This document shows, in pieces, positions 1-10,362 of a DNA stretch of 64,000 nucleotides; the first letter of the stretch is position 1, and each line of letters begins with the position of its first letter. The notes beneath the pieces are model-generated. The model ran no database searches. It worked only from the letters and a program-made list of their open reading frames with translations, and had not been told where the DNA came from. The stretch is from NCBI GenBank assembly GCA_964517605.1, contig CAZFCE010000013.1, forward strand, positions 80,777-144,776, in the 5' to 3' direction. Made by a program: the position numbers and the translations under genes. The stretch is from J095 sp964517605. GTDB lineage: Bacteria > Chloroflexota > Anaerolineae > 4572-78 > J111.

Positions 1-153
1 TTCGCCTTCGTCTTCTTCGCCCACCCAACCAATTTCGTCGGTTCCAAGCGGGTCGGTGCCACGCCGATCATCTTCTAATAGGTAAGTACCGCATTCACTG
101 CAAAACAGAGTATTGGCCACGTGAGTTGTTCCACAAAAAGGGCACTTTATCAC
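1..153 (-). CDS. Zinc-ribbon protein, N-terminal part only (cut by window edge)
   Basis: This gene reads off the left edge, so only the first 51 residues are visible. The GTG start at 153 overlaps the TGA stop of the DnaJ-vWA gene, and a GGAG Shine-Dalgarno lies about 8 bases upstream, which fixes the start and implies translational coupling. The protein opens with two CxxC knuckles (CPFC and CSEC), a typical zinc ribbon, followed by an acidic linker rich in Glu and Asp. In this operon context such ribbons often precede an FHA domain that binds phosphothreonine made by the kinase of the same operon. The FHA part is inference because it lies outside the window. Confidence 0.7.
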   Translation of the reverse strand, partial: MIKCPFCGTTHVANTLFCSECGTYLLEDDRRGTDPLGTDEIGWVGEEDEGE

Positions 154-1628
154 GGCTTAATCTCCTTTGGTAAAATGGATAGGCTTCGGGTTCCGTATTT
201 GATTTTCTTTCGCCCCTCTGCGGAAAGTGCGCCGGTGCGGGCTAACCGGCCGGCTTCCAGTAACGCCGCGCGGGCCAGGTCGGTTTCGCCCAGGTTGAGT
301 AAACGGGTAGCCATGGTTTCCAGCCGTTGCGTGGCAGAACTGACATTGCCACTTTCCAGGTCTTCCATTGCTTTTTCTTGCATTTTAAAGATGGCCAGTT
401 TGCCCAGGGCCGTTACAATGGTGGACGGAATTTCGCCGCCGGCGGGTTGAGTATCAACAAACTGAGCCGAAATATCAACCCATTCCCAGCTTCGCCGGTT
501 AGATTGGCTGGGCACATCACCGTCAATGGTCAGGCGCAGCAGGCGGCGTTCTTCGATGATGGGGTGGGACTGCACTCTAAATTCCATGAGCAGGGTTTTG
601 GCGTTGCCGGTACCCAACGGGCCAAGAATCACCTTATCGGCGCGGACTTCCAGCCGGTGGATATGGGGCGTGATGTGAAAGCCTTCCTGATATTTTACGC
701 CGGGGCTGGCGCTGATGGTCATGGTTAGCTCACGGGCAACCACGGTGCTCAACTCGCGGATGGTATCCTTAAAGATGTCTACAATTTTCCGGGGCGAGTC
801 AATGTAAACCGATATCCCCCCCGAAGACGAGGCCATTTGATCCAGCAGGTTTTCGTTCCAGTCGGAGCCAATGCCCATGGTGGTGAGGCTAATCTGGTTG
901 TGGCCGGCCCAACCGGCTTTTTCCAGGCAACCCTGCTCGTCGCCGTAGGTTTGGCCATCGGTGAGCAAAATCAGGTGGTTAACCGAGGCTTTGGCCCGGT
1001 TCTTCTCCAGTTCTTTCAGGCCAATATTCAACCCCTGCAACATTTCGGTGCCGCCGCTGGGTTGAATGGTGCTTACAATGGATTTGGCCATAGCTTTGTC
1101 CAGGCCAAACTGGCTGGACAGGATGACTTCGGCCCTGTCGCTAAAAACAACCACGCTCAACGAATCGTTGGGATTGAGCCGGTCAATAATCTGGCGGGTG
1201 CCTTCTTTTACTTGCTGCAACCGCATGCCCTGCATCGAGGTGCTACGATCCAGCACCAGGCACAGGTTGAGCGGCAACCGCGCCGTGGGCAGGTCGGCGG
1301 CGGGGTTAATATCCAGCAGCACGTAAACCGCCTGTTCCTCAACGTTGGTCATCAACGTTTTATGGCTGATGAGCGCCTTTAACGCCAGCGCCGATGACGT
1401 GGCGCGGCCTTCGGCTTCACGCAGGCGGTCGTAGGTTCGGCGTTGTTCAGGGTCGCCCAACACTTCGTAGGCTTCCTGAATATCTTTGAACGTATCGGTG
1501 GCAGCAGCAGCCTTATTCACATCGGGGTGAAATTGTCGCACCAGCAGCCGGTACGATTTTCTGATCTGGTCTTCGCTGGCGGTATTATCAATTTGGAGTA
1601 TTTGATAATAATTTTTATCAATTTGCAT
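150..1628 (-). CDS. DnaJ-domain / von Willebrand factor A protein
   Basis: The N-terminus (about residues 1-70) is a J domain with the HPD tripeptide that stimulates Hsp70 ATPase activity. From about residue 90 there is a vWA domain whose MIDAS motif DRSTS is intact, followed by the expected Thr and Asp positions (GGTEM, LTDG). The C-terminus is helical and unassigned. I use the ATG at 1628 rather than the upstream TTG at 1643 because the J domain starts immediately after it. The gene follows the PP2C gene by 59 bases and overlaps the zinc-ribbon gene. vWA proteins beside a Ser/Thr kinase and PP2C phosphatase are common in bacterial phospho-signalling clusters. A cytoplasmic metal-dependent adaptor linked to chaperone recruitment is inferred; the exact role is unknown. 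Confidence 0.82.
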   Translation of the reverse strand: MQIDKNYYQILQIDNTASEDQIRKSYRLLVRQFHPDVNKAAAATDTFKDIQEAYEVLGDPEQRRTYDRLREAEGRATSSALALKALISHKTLMTNVEEQAVYVLLDINPAADLPTARLPLNLCLVLDRSTSMQGMRLQQVKEGTRQIIDRLNPNDSLSVVVFSDRAEVILSSQFGLDKAMAKSIVSTIQPSGGTEMLQGLNIGLKELEKNRAKASVNHLILLTDGQTYGDEQGCLEKAGWAGHNQISLTTMGIGSDWNENLLDQMASSSGGISVYIDSPRKIVDIFKDTIRELSTVVARELTMTISASPGVKYQEGFHITPHIHRLEVRADKVILGPLGTGNAKTLLMEFRVQSHPIIEERRLLRLTIDGDVPSQSNRRSWEWVDISAQFVDTQPAGGEIPSTIVTALGKLAIFKMQEKAMEDLESGNVSSATQRLETMATRLLNLGETDLARAALLEAGRLARTGALSAEGRKKIKYGTRSLSILPKEIKP

Positions 1629-1687
1629 AAGAACTACTTTCAAAAGTTAACGCCGGGTTAAAGCGCCACAAATTCTTTTCCCGGTCG

Positions 1688-2530
1688 TCAGGTTGCGATC
1701 CCCATTGATACCATAACCGCGGTAATATTGTCACGCCCGCCATTTTCGTTGGCGGCGGCCACAAGTTGCTCGCAGGCCATTTGCGGTGAGGGCGATGCCG
1801 TTAGCACGGCGGTAATGGTGGTATCATCCACCAAATCCCACAGCCCATCGCTGCACAAAAGCAACGACGCGCCCGCCGGCAAATGCTGAATGTGGGTATC
1901 CACTTCGATGGCCTCACCCTGCCCTACCGCCCGGTAGAGCACGCTCTGCGCCTGCCGGGCCTCGGCAGCAGATTGGCCCATTTGTTCCAGCTTTTGGGCC
2001 AGCGAATGGTCTTCGGTAATCTGTTTAAGGACGTGCTGCTTAAAAATATAAGCCCTGGAATCACCCACGTGCGCAATATAGGCGTTGTTGCCCATTACCA
2101 GCGCCACCACAATGGTGGTGCCGCCATCTGGCACCGAATGAATCACCGCGGTGTTAGCCCGTTCAATGGCCAATTGCAGCGCCTCGTTAATGGGGCAGTT
2201 GTTGGCGTTTTTATCGTCCGATAAATATGGCAGGTATATATCTTGCAGAATGCTGGCGGCGGCTACTTTTACAGCCAGAGAGCTGGCAATTTCGCCTTTT
2301 TGATGACCGCCCATGCCATCGGCCACAATAAACAACCCAAACGATTCAAGCCCCAAATCGTGCCGCAGATAGGAATGGGTGACGTGCAGCGAGTCTTCGT
2401 TCCGTTCGCGTTTGCGGCCCACATCCGACATACACCCAATATGAAGCCCGGCTGGCAAATGGCTAAGTCCCCGCACCGAGGCTTGGGTTTCTTGTTCTGG
2501 AATTTGGGCCTGCAACCTGGATTCTTCCAT
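1688..2530 (-). CDS. PP2C-family Ser/Thr protein phosphatase
   Basis: This is a metal-dependent (PPM/PP2C) phosphatase of about 280 residues, a single catalytic domain without membrane segments. The metal- and phosphate-binding motifs are all present in order: RNED, VADGMGGH, GDSR, CSDGLWD and GGRDNIT. It should dephosphorylate targets of the kinase encoded 47 bases upstream in the same operon. A TTG start 15 bases further upstream (2545) is possible; neither start has a strong Shine-Dalgarno, so the ATG is preferred. The kinase-phosphatase-adaptor order is the usual arrangement for reversible Hanks-type phosphorylation. Confidence 0.9.
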   Translation of the reverse strand: MEESRLQAQIPEQETQASVRGLSHLPAGLHIGCMSDVGRKRERNEDSLHVTHSYLRHDLGLESFGLFIVADGMGGHQKGEIASSLAVKVAAASILQDIYLPYLSDDKNANNCPINEALQLAIERANTAVIHSVPDGGTTIVVALVMGNNAYIAHVGDSRAYIFKQHVLKQITEDHSLAQKLEQMGQSAAEARQAQSVLYRAVGQGEAIEVDTHIQHLPAGASLLLCSDGLWDLVDDTTITAVLTASPSPQMACEQLVAAANENGGRDNITAVMVSMGIAT

Positions 2531-2577
2531 CGGCTTTTGCTGCAAAATAAATTTATAACTGCCGGGTTTTTACACCC

Positions 2578-4659
2578 TTACCCCGGCAGGGCGTACACGT
2601 AATGGTCCGTGGAGCCAATCAACACCACGCCATCTTTAACCACGGCGGAGGATGGCACCGGGCCGCCGGTTTTAAATTTCCAGCGGATTTTTCTATCTTT
2701 CCGGCTGATGCTCACCACCTCACCGGCGGATGTACCAAAGTAAATGGCTTCTTCGGTAACCGCCGGGGTGGATACAATTTGGGCATCGGCGTTAAATTTC
2801 CATTGCACCCGGCCCGTTTTGGCATCAATGGCGTACAGTTGTTTATCTACGCCGCCAATGTAAACCGTATTATCAACCACCACCGGGCTGGAAATCACCA
2901 CCTGGCCGGTGCGCACGCGCCACACCGAATAGCCCGATTTGGCCTCAAGCGCATAAATATTTCTATCACCAGAGCCAACAATCACCAAATCTTTGTACAT
3001 GGTGGGGCTGGAGGTAACGCTCCGGTTGGAGCGAAATTTCCAACGGGCCGCGCCCGAAGACATATCAATAGCGTACACGTGCCCATCTTCCGAGCCGACG
3101 TACACCAACTCATCGCCCAGCGTGGGGGTGGAGCGAATGGGGCCAAGCGCCTCAAACCGCCAGATTACGCGCCCGGTTTGGGCATTTACGGCGTACAGCC
3201 GGTTATCATCCGAGCCAAAAAAGGCGTGGTCAAACTCAACCACCGCCGATGAGCGAATCCGGCCTTCGGTGGGGCAAGTCCACACCAAGCGGCCCGAAGT
3301 GGTAATGGCATAGACCACCCGGTCTTCCGAGCCAAAAATCAACAGGTCTTTGTACAAAAACGGTTTGGTGGCAATGCCGCCATCGGTGGCGTATTTCCAT
3401 TGAAAATCGCCGGTTTTAAAGTCGAGGGCGTAAATATTGTTATCGTAGGCGGGCACATACACTTTGGTTTTATCCGTAGTGACCGATCCCCGCACCTCGT
3501 CCTCAACCTTAAATTTCCAGATGGGCAGGATAGAGTCGCTCAGTTCGTCGTCCTCGTCCTCGGTTCCCAGCCCCGGCGCAACCGGGTAAGGGGGCGGATA
3601 AGGCTGCCCGCCATAGCCCGGCGGGGGGTACTGCGGCGGATAGGCATACTGCGGCGGGTACGGATAGCCCGGCGGCGGATAAACCGGCTGCGCCGGAGCC
3701 GCCGGCGGCGCTTTTTCCGGCGAAAGCATGGTGGTAGAATTGCCAGCCGGCAACACCTGAGTGCTGGCGGCTGCCGGCTGGGACCGTTTATTCAGCGCCG
3801 CATCCAGCGCATCCTTGAGCACTCGCGCCGATTGGAACCGTTTGTCCGGCTCGTATTCCAGCGCCTTCATAATGGCCGAATTAGTGGCTTCTGAAAGGGC
3901 CGGATTAAGCAACGATGGCGGCTCTTCGTGGAACGTGAAGGGCGGTTCCAGCCGGGGGTCTCGCTTGGTGAGCAGGTGATGCAGGGTTGCGCCCAGAGCG
4001 TAAATATCGCCACGGGGATCAACTATGCCTTTGTATTGTTCCGGCGGCGAGTAGCCTTCGGTGCCAATCATGGTGCCTTTTTGGCCGGATTCAAAGGCTT
4101 TGGCAATGCCAAAGTCAATCAACGCGATTTTATTGTTATCGCGCAGCATAATATTAGAAGGCTTGAGGTCTCTAAAAATGATAGGAGGATTCTGGCTGTG
4201 CAGGTAAATAAGCACATCACAAACCTGTACCGCCCAATCCAGCACCGTTTCTTCCTTGAGCATCCCGGAGGTGCCTTCCAGCACTTCTTCCAGGTTTTTG
4301 CCTTCCACAAACTCCATTACCAGGTAGCTGCGCACCGCCTCGCTGAAAAAGTCGTAAATCTGGGGGATGCCGGAGTGCCGAAGTTGAACCAGCAGGTTGG
4401 CCTCGCGCATAAAACTTTGCACCGCCAACCGGCGCACGTGTGGATCGGGGGTGCTGCTAATCATCTCTTTGAGCGCGCACCAGCGGGTAATCCCCGTAAA
4501 ACGGAGGTCCTGGGCCAGATAAACCGCGCCCATGCCGCCCACGCCTAAAACCTTTTTTATTTCATAGCGGCTTTGCAGCACGACGCCTTTAGGCAGAATA
4601 TTTTCGTCGTACCCACCGTCAGAACCATAATTTTCTAGACGTTGCGTCTCAAATGTCAC
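2578..4659 (-). CDS. Ser/Thr protein kinase fused to a PQQ-type beta-propeller
   Basis: The first ~290 residues form a Hanks-type kinase: glycine loop GVGGMG, catalytic Lys in ALKE, catalytic loop FRDLKPSN, DFG, and a GTEGYSPPE activation segment. A Pro/Tyr-rich linker of roughly 80 residues follows, then an acidic patch, then about seven repeats with the pattern YALD...G...W.F, i.e. a PQQ/outer-surface beta-propeller to the C-terminus. I see no convincing transmembrane helix, so the propeller is probably cytoplasmic, perhaps a docking or ligand-sensing platform. The HRD motif is FRD, a variant frequent in bacterial kinases of this type. The GTG start at 4659 is chosen because AGGAG (4666-4670) sits 6 bases upstream; the TTG at 4683 lacks one. 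It is the first gene of the phospho-signalling operon. Confidence 0.9.
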   Translation of the reverse strand: MTFETQRLENYGSDGGYDENILPKGVVLQSRYEIKKVLGVGGMGAVYLAQDLRFTGITRWCALKEMISSTPDPHVRRLAVQSFMREANLLVQLRHSGIPQIYDFFSEAVRSYLVMEFVEGKNLEEVLEGTSGMLKEETVLDWAVQVCDVLIYLHSQNPPIIFRDLKPSNIMLRDNNKIALIDFGIAKAFESGQKGTMIGTEGYSPPEQYKGIVDPRGDIYALGATLHHLLTKRDPRLEPPFTFHEEPPSLLNPALSEATNSAIMKALEYEPDKRFQSARVLKDALDAALNKRSQPAAASTQVLPAGNSTTMLSPEKAPPAAPAQPVYPPPGYPYPPQYAYPPQYPPPGYGGQPYPPPYPVAPGLGTEDEDDELSDSILPIWKFKVEDEVRGSVTTDKTKVYVPAYDNNIYALDFKTGDFQWKYATDGGIATKPFLYKDLLIFGSEDRVVYAITTSGRLVWTCPTEGRIRSSAVVEFDHAFFGSDDNRLYAVNAQTGRVIWRFEALGPIRSTPTLGDELVYVGSEDGHVYAIDMSSGAARWKFRSNRSVTSSPTMYKDLVIVGSGDRNIYALEAKSGYSVWRVRTGQVVISSPVVVDNTVYIGGVDKQLYAIDAKTGRVQWKFNADAQIVSTPAVTEEAIYFGTSAGEVVSISRKDRKIRWKFKTGGPVPSSAVVKDGVVLIGSTDHYVYALPG

Positions 4660-4823
4660 AATTTGCTCCTGGCTTTTATCCAAAATTAATTATATCGTCA
4701 CCCCCCGCGAAATGCAATCAGCTAACAAGCGGGTTTCCGGCAACAAAACGACAAAAGCGCAAACTATTTTTTTGGATTTGGATGTATTTTTGTGAAATAA
4801 ATGAAGCAAGCGTTATGTCCAAG

Positions 4824-4853
4824 ATTATACTATATTCCCTTTATTTACGTCAA
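4824..4853 (-). promoter_or_regulatory. Promoter of the kinase-phosphatase operon
   Basis: On the minus strand a TTGACG -35 (4853-4848) and a perfect TATAAT -10 (4829-4824) are separated by 18 bases. Transcription would start near 4817, leaving an untranslated leader of about 160 bases before the kinase GTG. The rest of 4660-4946 shows no open gene. Confidence 0.65.
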
Positions 4854-4946
4854 CAACGGTTTGAGCATACCTCCGGCGCAATAAATTTGACCTCTTAAAA
4901 GCAAATTCCCGCCTCTCAATTGCCATGCCCGCGACCTTTGCCCGGA

Positions 4947-4975
4947 TTGACACAGCCCCGCCTTCATGTTACACT
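4947..4975 (+). promoter_or_regulatory. Promoter of the thrS T-box leader
   Basis: A perfect TTGACA -35 (4947-4952) and a TACACT -10 (4970-4975) are separated by the ideal 17 bases. The predicted start near 4983 is about 260 bases upstream of thrS, consistent with a full-length T-box leader. Confidence 0.75.
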
Positions 4976-4982
4976 TTTACCA

Positions 4983-5230
4983 ATAAACTTTGCGCCAGAC
5001 GAGTACGCGGACGGCCGTGCGCCAGAGAGGGAAGGCCCCGGCTGCAAGCCATCCTCACACCGCCCCGCCGAAAACCCCTGGCAAGTGCGCCCCTCAACGC
5101 CAACCGGTCAGTATGGGGCGACGGCTGGCTCCGTTATCAGCCCGACAAGAATCAACCTCTGGTTGATTGAATTTGGGTGGAACCGCGTGGAATTGGCCCT
5201 CGCCCCAATCTGGGAGCGGGGTTTTTTATT
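4983..5230 (+). ncRNA. T-box riboswitch upstream of thrS
   Basis: The leader contains a near-consensus T-box core, GGGTGGAACCGCG (5175-5187), which pairs with the uncharged tRNA acceptor end. Upstream are Stem I hallmarks: AGAGAGGGAAGG (5024-5035) and GGCTGCAAGCC (5040-5050). A possible threonine specifier ACC lies at 5059-5061. A GC-rich terminator hairpin follows the T-box and precedes thrS. Uncharged tRNA-Thr should stabilise the antiterminator and let transcription proceed into thrS. The T-box and terminator are seen directly; the specifier assignment is tentative. Confidence 0.85.
5197..5227 (+). terminator. T-box regulatory terminator
   Basis: CCCTCGCCCC (5197-5206) pairs with GGGAGCGGGG (5212-5221) with one bulged A, a 5-base loop and a run of six T. 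It sits right after the T-box and 17 bases before the thrS start, so it is the conditional off-structure. Confidence 0.75.
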
Positions 5231-5243
5231 TTTGGAGGCAAAC

Positions 5244-7067
<1,824 letters not shown>

Positions 7068-7085
7068 CTTCCTCGTTTGCTCAAC

Positions 7086-7120
7086 CTTCGCCGGTCACGT
7101 TTTAAATGTGGCCGGCGAAG
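7086..7120 (+). promoter_or_regulatory. 13-bp stem-loop between thrS and the glycosyltransferase gene
   Basis: CTTCGCCGGTCAC (7086-7098) pairs with GTGGCCGGCGAAG (7108-7120) with one G.U pair and a 9-base loop. There is no T-run on either strand, so it is not a classic terminator. Its 3' arm overlaps the likely Shine-Dalgarno (GAAGGA) of the next gene and could mask it. Confidence 0.5.
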
Positions 7121-7134
7121 GACAAACCGCCGCT

Positions 7135-9195
7135 ATGAAACGACTCAAGCAATTTTCACCGTGGGTTTTATTGCTGGTGGCCCTGGCTACCGCGCTGGCT
7201 GCCTTTTTGCGCTATTACCGGCTGGTCGAACTGCCGCCCGGTTTTACCTTTGACGAGGCCAAACACGCCCTCGATGCGCTGGATGTGCTGGCGGGCCGGT
7301 TTTATCTGATTTCGCCCCGTCACCGGCAAACGCCTATGGGCTACAACTACCTGTTGGCCGGCGCGTTTGTGCTGTACGGCCCCCAAATTTTGGCGCAACG
7401 GCTGCTCACCGCCACGCTCACCATCCTGCTGATTCCGTTTGGTTTTCTGGCGGCGTGGCAAACCTTTAAAGCCGAGTTGGGCCGGCAGCGGGCGCAATGG
7501 CTGGGCGCGTTTACGGCGCTGTTGCTGGCTTCATCGCCGGCGCTGCTGGTGAACAGCCGCATTGGCTACGAATACGAGCTGCCCGCGGTGACTGCCATGC
7601 TGGGCGTGTTCTTTTTTTGGCGCGGCTACCGGCCCGGCGCATCCTGGCTAAACACCGCGCTGGCCAGCCTGTTTGCAGCCAGCGGCTTTTACCTGTACGA
7701 AGGTTCTGCGCCGTTTATGCTGGTCATCCCGGCCACGCTGCTGACCGGCTGGCTGCTGACCAAACTACTACCAACGCGATTAGCCCCACAATATCCGCCG
7801 TTGCGCTGGCGCAATCTGCTGATGTACAGCCTGGTTACAGGCGGATTGGCCGCGCCCCTGTTGCTGGCGCTCACCGCCGGCCCCCACCCCGACGCCAGCC
7901 GCACCGCCGAAAAGCTCATCCTGTTGCAGGATAACCCGCTGCACGCGCTGACCGGCAGCCTGTGGAGCTACGCCCAACCCTTTTTGGGCCTGGCCGGCGA
8001 CGAGCGAATTTTATCTAACCTGCCGGGCGCGCCGCTGTTTGGGCCGCTGCCGGCGCTGCTGTTCTGGGCCGGATTGGGTCTGTGCCTGTGGCGCATCCGG
8101 CGGCTGCCGTACCTGTTTTTGGCGCTTTATTGGGTGATAACGCTGATTGCGCCGGTGCTCACCTGGGAAGGCGGCGCGGCGTTTTACCCCCGGCTGCTTA
8201 GCAACCTGCCCGCCACCTATCTTATTCTGGCGCTGGGCCTTACCGAGGCGGTGTTTGGGCTGGCCGGGCTGCTGGCGCGGCACTGGCCTGCACCGGCAGC
8301 CGTGGGCGCGGCGCTGGCTCCGGTTGTGCTGGTAACAGCCGTATGGCTGCCGTACCAAGCCTATCAGGATTATTTTTACCGGTGGGCCAACCATTATCTG
8401 GTTAATGTGTTTTTTGAAACCGGGGTATTTGATTTGGTCAAACGGATGAACCAGGAAACCGGCCCGCACAACGCCTTTGCGCTGGCGCGGTACGCCGACC
8501 CGGCGCTTAACCAACCTAACCCCAACCTGGCCTTTTTGTACCGGGGCGCAACGCCGCTGCTGTACCTGCCCGCTAACCCCAACACGCTGCCGCAAACGCT
8601 AACCGACCAACTGAACGGGGTGCAGACGGTTCATTTGATTGTGGGGCTGCGCGGCGGCAACGAGGCCAAGTTTTACAACGCCGATCCCACCGGCCTGATT
8701 CCCGCGCTGCTGCGGGCTTACGGGCGCGAAGTTAACCGGGAGAAAACGCCCAACTACACCATCATCACCTACCGGCTTGATGCCGCCGCCACCGTTTTTT
8801 CTGCCGAGGCGCTGGCCCGGCAACCGCTGCAACCGCTGGATTATCCGCTGGGCAACGGCCTGGCAATCAGCGGCCTGCGGTACGGGCTGCACGCCGATCA
8901 CCTGGCGGTTGATGTAACCTGGAGCAGCGAAACCAAAGCGCTTTTTGATTACACCACGTTTGTGCAACTGCTCAACAGCCACGGCGACCGGGTAACGGGC
9001 GTTGACGCGCTGCCGGAGCGGGATTTCTCTACGCTGCAAGCCGGCGACAGCACCACCACCCACTACGAAATCCCGCTTTCACCGGAGATGGCCGGCCAAC
9101 CGCACCACTTGTATATTGGCGTGTATTTACTGCATCAGGGCCAGATTGTAAATACGCAGGCCGTAAAACTGCCGCAACCGCTCGCCCTGCCCTGA
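7135..9195 (+). CDS. GT-C-fold membrane glycosyltransferase (PMT/ArnT-like)
   Basis: This is a polytopic membrane protein of about 686 residues with roughly 10-12 hydrophobic segments, the first at about residues 8-25. The first extramembrane loop contains FTFDEAKHALDAL; an acidic Asp-Glu pair at this place is the catalytic signature of GT-C glycosyltransferases (family 39/83) that use polyprenyl-phosphate sugars. The C-terminal ~150 residues are soluble and beta-rich. The likely job is transfer of a sugar to protein or envelope lipid outside the membrane; donor and acceptor cannot be read. The ATG at 7135 is preferred over GTG 7108 because GAAGGA lies upstream and the GTG sits inside the hairpin. 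Confidence 0.75.
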   Translation: MKRLKQFSPWVLLLVALATALAAFLRYYRLVELPPGFTFDEAKHALDALDVLAGRFYLISPRHRQTPMGYNYLLAGAFVLYGPQILAQRLLTATLTILLIPFGFLAAWQTFKAELGRQRAQWLGAFTALLLASSPALLVNSRIGYEYELPAVTAMLGVFFFWRGYRPGASWLNTALASLFAASGFYLYEGSAPFMLVIPATLLTGWLLTKLLPTRLAPQYPPLRWRNLLMYSLVTGGLAAPLLLALTAGPHPDASRTAEKLILLQDNPLHALTGSLWSYAQPFLGLAGDERILSNLPGAPLFGPLPALLFWAGLGLCLWRIRRLPYLFLALYWVITLIAPVLTWEGGAAFYPRLLSNLPATYLILALGLTEAVFGLAGLLARHWPAPAAVGAALAPVVLVTAVWLPYQAYQDYFYRWANHYLVNVFFETGVFDLVKRMNQETGPHNAFALARYADPALNQPNPNLAFLYRGATPLLYLPANPNTLPQTLTDQLNGVQTVHLIVGLRGGNEAKFYNADPTGLIPALLRAYGREVNREKTPNYTIITYRLDAAATVFSAEALARQPLQPLDYPLGNGLAISGLRYGLHADHLAVDVTWSSETKALFDYTTFVQLLNSHGDRVTGVDALPERDFSTLQAGDSTTTHYEIPLSPEMAGQPHHLYIGVYLLHQGQIVNTQAVKLPQPLALP

Positions 9196-9300
9196 CTTTG
9201 CTCTTTACAAATCTGCGGTTCTTGCCCAAAGCGAGTTAAAGACCGGCTTAAATTTTATTCACAATTTGTTATTCGTAGTTTTCACAAGGAGAAAATAAGC

Positions 9301-9705
9301 ATGCGCAAACTCACCATCATTCTGTTGGCTCTGATTCTGGCCGCCGCTCTGGTTGCCTGCGGCGGCAGCCCGGCCCCGGATAGCAGCGGCGGCGCGGCGG
9401 ATGCGGCGGCGGGCCAAAAGCTCTTTCAGCAGCGGGTTATCGGCACGCAGCCCGGCTGCGCCAACTGCCACTCGCTGGAAAAGGATATGATGATTGTTGG
9501 CCCCTCGCTGGCGGGCATTGCCAGCCGCGCCGGCAGCCGCGAAGCCGGCAAAACCGCCGAGCAATACCTGGCCGAAGCCATCACCAACCCCAACGCCTTT
9601 ACGGTTGAAGGCTACACCACCGGTACTATGCCCGCCTCGCTGGGTAAAGAACTCTCTGACCAGCAGGTGAAAGACCTGGTGGCCTATATGTTAACGTTAA
9701 AATAA
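9301..9705 (+). CDS. Lipoprotein c-type cytochrome (monoheme)
   Basis: A lipoprotein signal peptide ends in the lipobox LVAC with Cys20 as the lipid-anchored residue. A small class I cytochrome c follows, with one heme site CANCH (Cys53, Cys56, His57) and a distal Met in TGTMP as probable sixth ligand. The protein would be tethered outside the cytoplasmic membrane and carry single electrons. A strong AAGGAG precedes the ATG. Upstream 9196-9300 holds no gene. It is followed almost immediately by the GNAT gene, suggesting cotranscription. The redox partner is unknown. Confidence 0.9.
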   Translation: MRKLTIILLALILAAALVACGGSPAPDSSGGAADAAAGQKLFQQRVIGTQPGCANCHSLEKDMMIVGPSLAGIASRAGSREAGKTAEQYLAEAITNPNAFTVEGYTTGTMPASLGKELSDQQVKDLVAYMLTLK

Positions 9706-9711
9706 TTGGGG

Positions 9712-10194
9712 ATGCAACCGGTGAATATTCAAAATGTGGCTCCGGCGCACCTGCCGGAAATTTTACAACTCAACCAGAACGCCATGCCCATGGTTAACAG
9801 TCTAACACCGGATTTGTTGCGCTGGCTGGCCGAAACCGCACCCTATTTTCGGGCGGCCTGGCTTGATGACCGGTTGGCCGGCTTTTTGGTGGCGCTGGAT
9901 GAAACCTCAACCTATGCCAGCCCTTTTTTTGATTGGTTTCGGCAGCGCTACCCCCGCTTTATTTATCTTGACCGCATTGTGGTGGCCGATTGGACGCGCC
10001 GCCGGGGGGTGGGGCTGGCGCTGCTGGCCGATGTGGCCGAGTTTACGCAGGAGCGCGGCTGCCCACTGGCCTCGGATTTGTACGCCGATAATGATGCCTC
10101 GCTGGCGTTTCATCACAAGTTTGGCTTTGAAGAGGTGGGCCGGCAAATCATCAACACCAAAACGGTGTTAAAACTGCTCAAACCGGGCGATTAA
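9712..10194 (+). CDS. GNAT-family N-acetyltransferase
   Basis: This cytoplasmic protein of about 160 residues has the GNAT acetyl-CoA core: a beta-strand ending in LDRIVVADWTRRRGVGLALL (the R/QxxGxG/A motif is RRRGVG) and the later NDASLAFHHKFGFEEVG segment typical of motif B. It should transfer an acetyl group from acetyl-CoA to an amine; the substrate is not readable. The ATG at 9712 lies 6 bases after the cytochrome stop. A GTG at 9721 is an alternative start with GGGGA at better spacing. Confidence 0.82.
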   Translation: MQPVNIQNVAPAHLPEILQLNQNAMPMVNSLTPDLLRWLAETAPYFRAAWLDDRLAGFLVALDETSTYASPFFDWFRQRYPRFIYLDRIVVADWTRRRGVGLALLADVAEFTQERGCPLASDLYADNDASLAFHHKFGFEEVGRQIINTKTVLKLLKPGD

Positions 10195-10242
10195 CGGCCA
10201 GTTCCAATAGACAAAACAAACCGCCAGTAGACCGGAGAATTA

Positions 10243-10316
10243 TGACCGGGTCAAAAATAAATATGACCCAGTCATAATAAAATATGACCCAGTCAAAATA
10301 AATTATGACCGGGTCA
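10243..10316. repeat. Phased palindrome array 1 (4 x TGACCsrGTCA, 21-bp period)
   Basis: Four 11-bp near-palindromes begin at 10243, 10264, 10285 and 10306, exactly 21 bp apart: TGACCGGGTCA, TGACCCAGTCA, TGACCCAGTCA, TGACCGGGTCA. Each is separated by a 10-bp spacer of only A and T. The array lies between the 3' ends of two convergent genes (GNAT and the MFS exporter). A second array with the same motif and period is at 21104-21177. Confidence 0.9.
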
Positions 10317-10362
10317 TATTTTATTCCTGGCCGGTTGGCTCAATTGTTTTTTTATGTTCCGG

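Noticed and set aside
4920..5243. N-terminal extension of ThrS
   Set aside because: The in-frame extension translates the T-box leader and has no TGS-like sequence; GGAGG and ATG at 5244 fix the start.
10243..10316. CRISPR array or iteron origin
   Set aside because: Units are only 11 bp with 10-bp A/T spacers, and no cas, dnaA, rep or partition gene is nearby, so I list it as a phased palindrome array.
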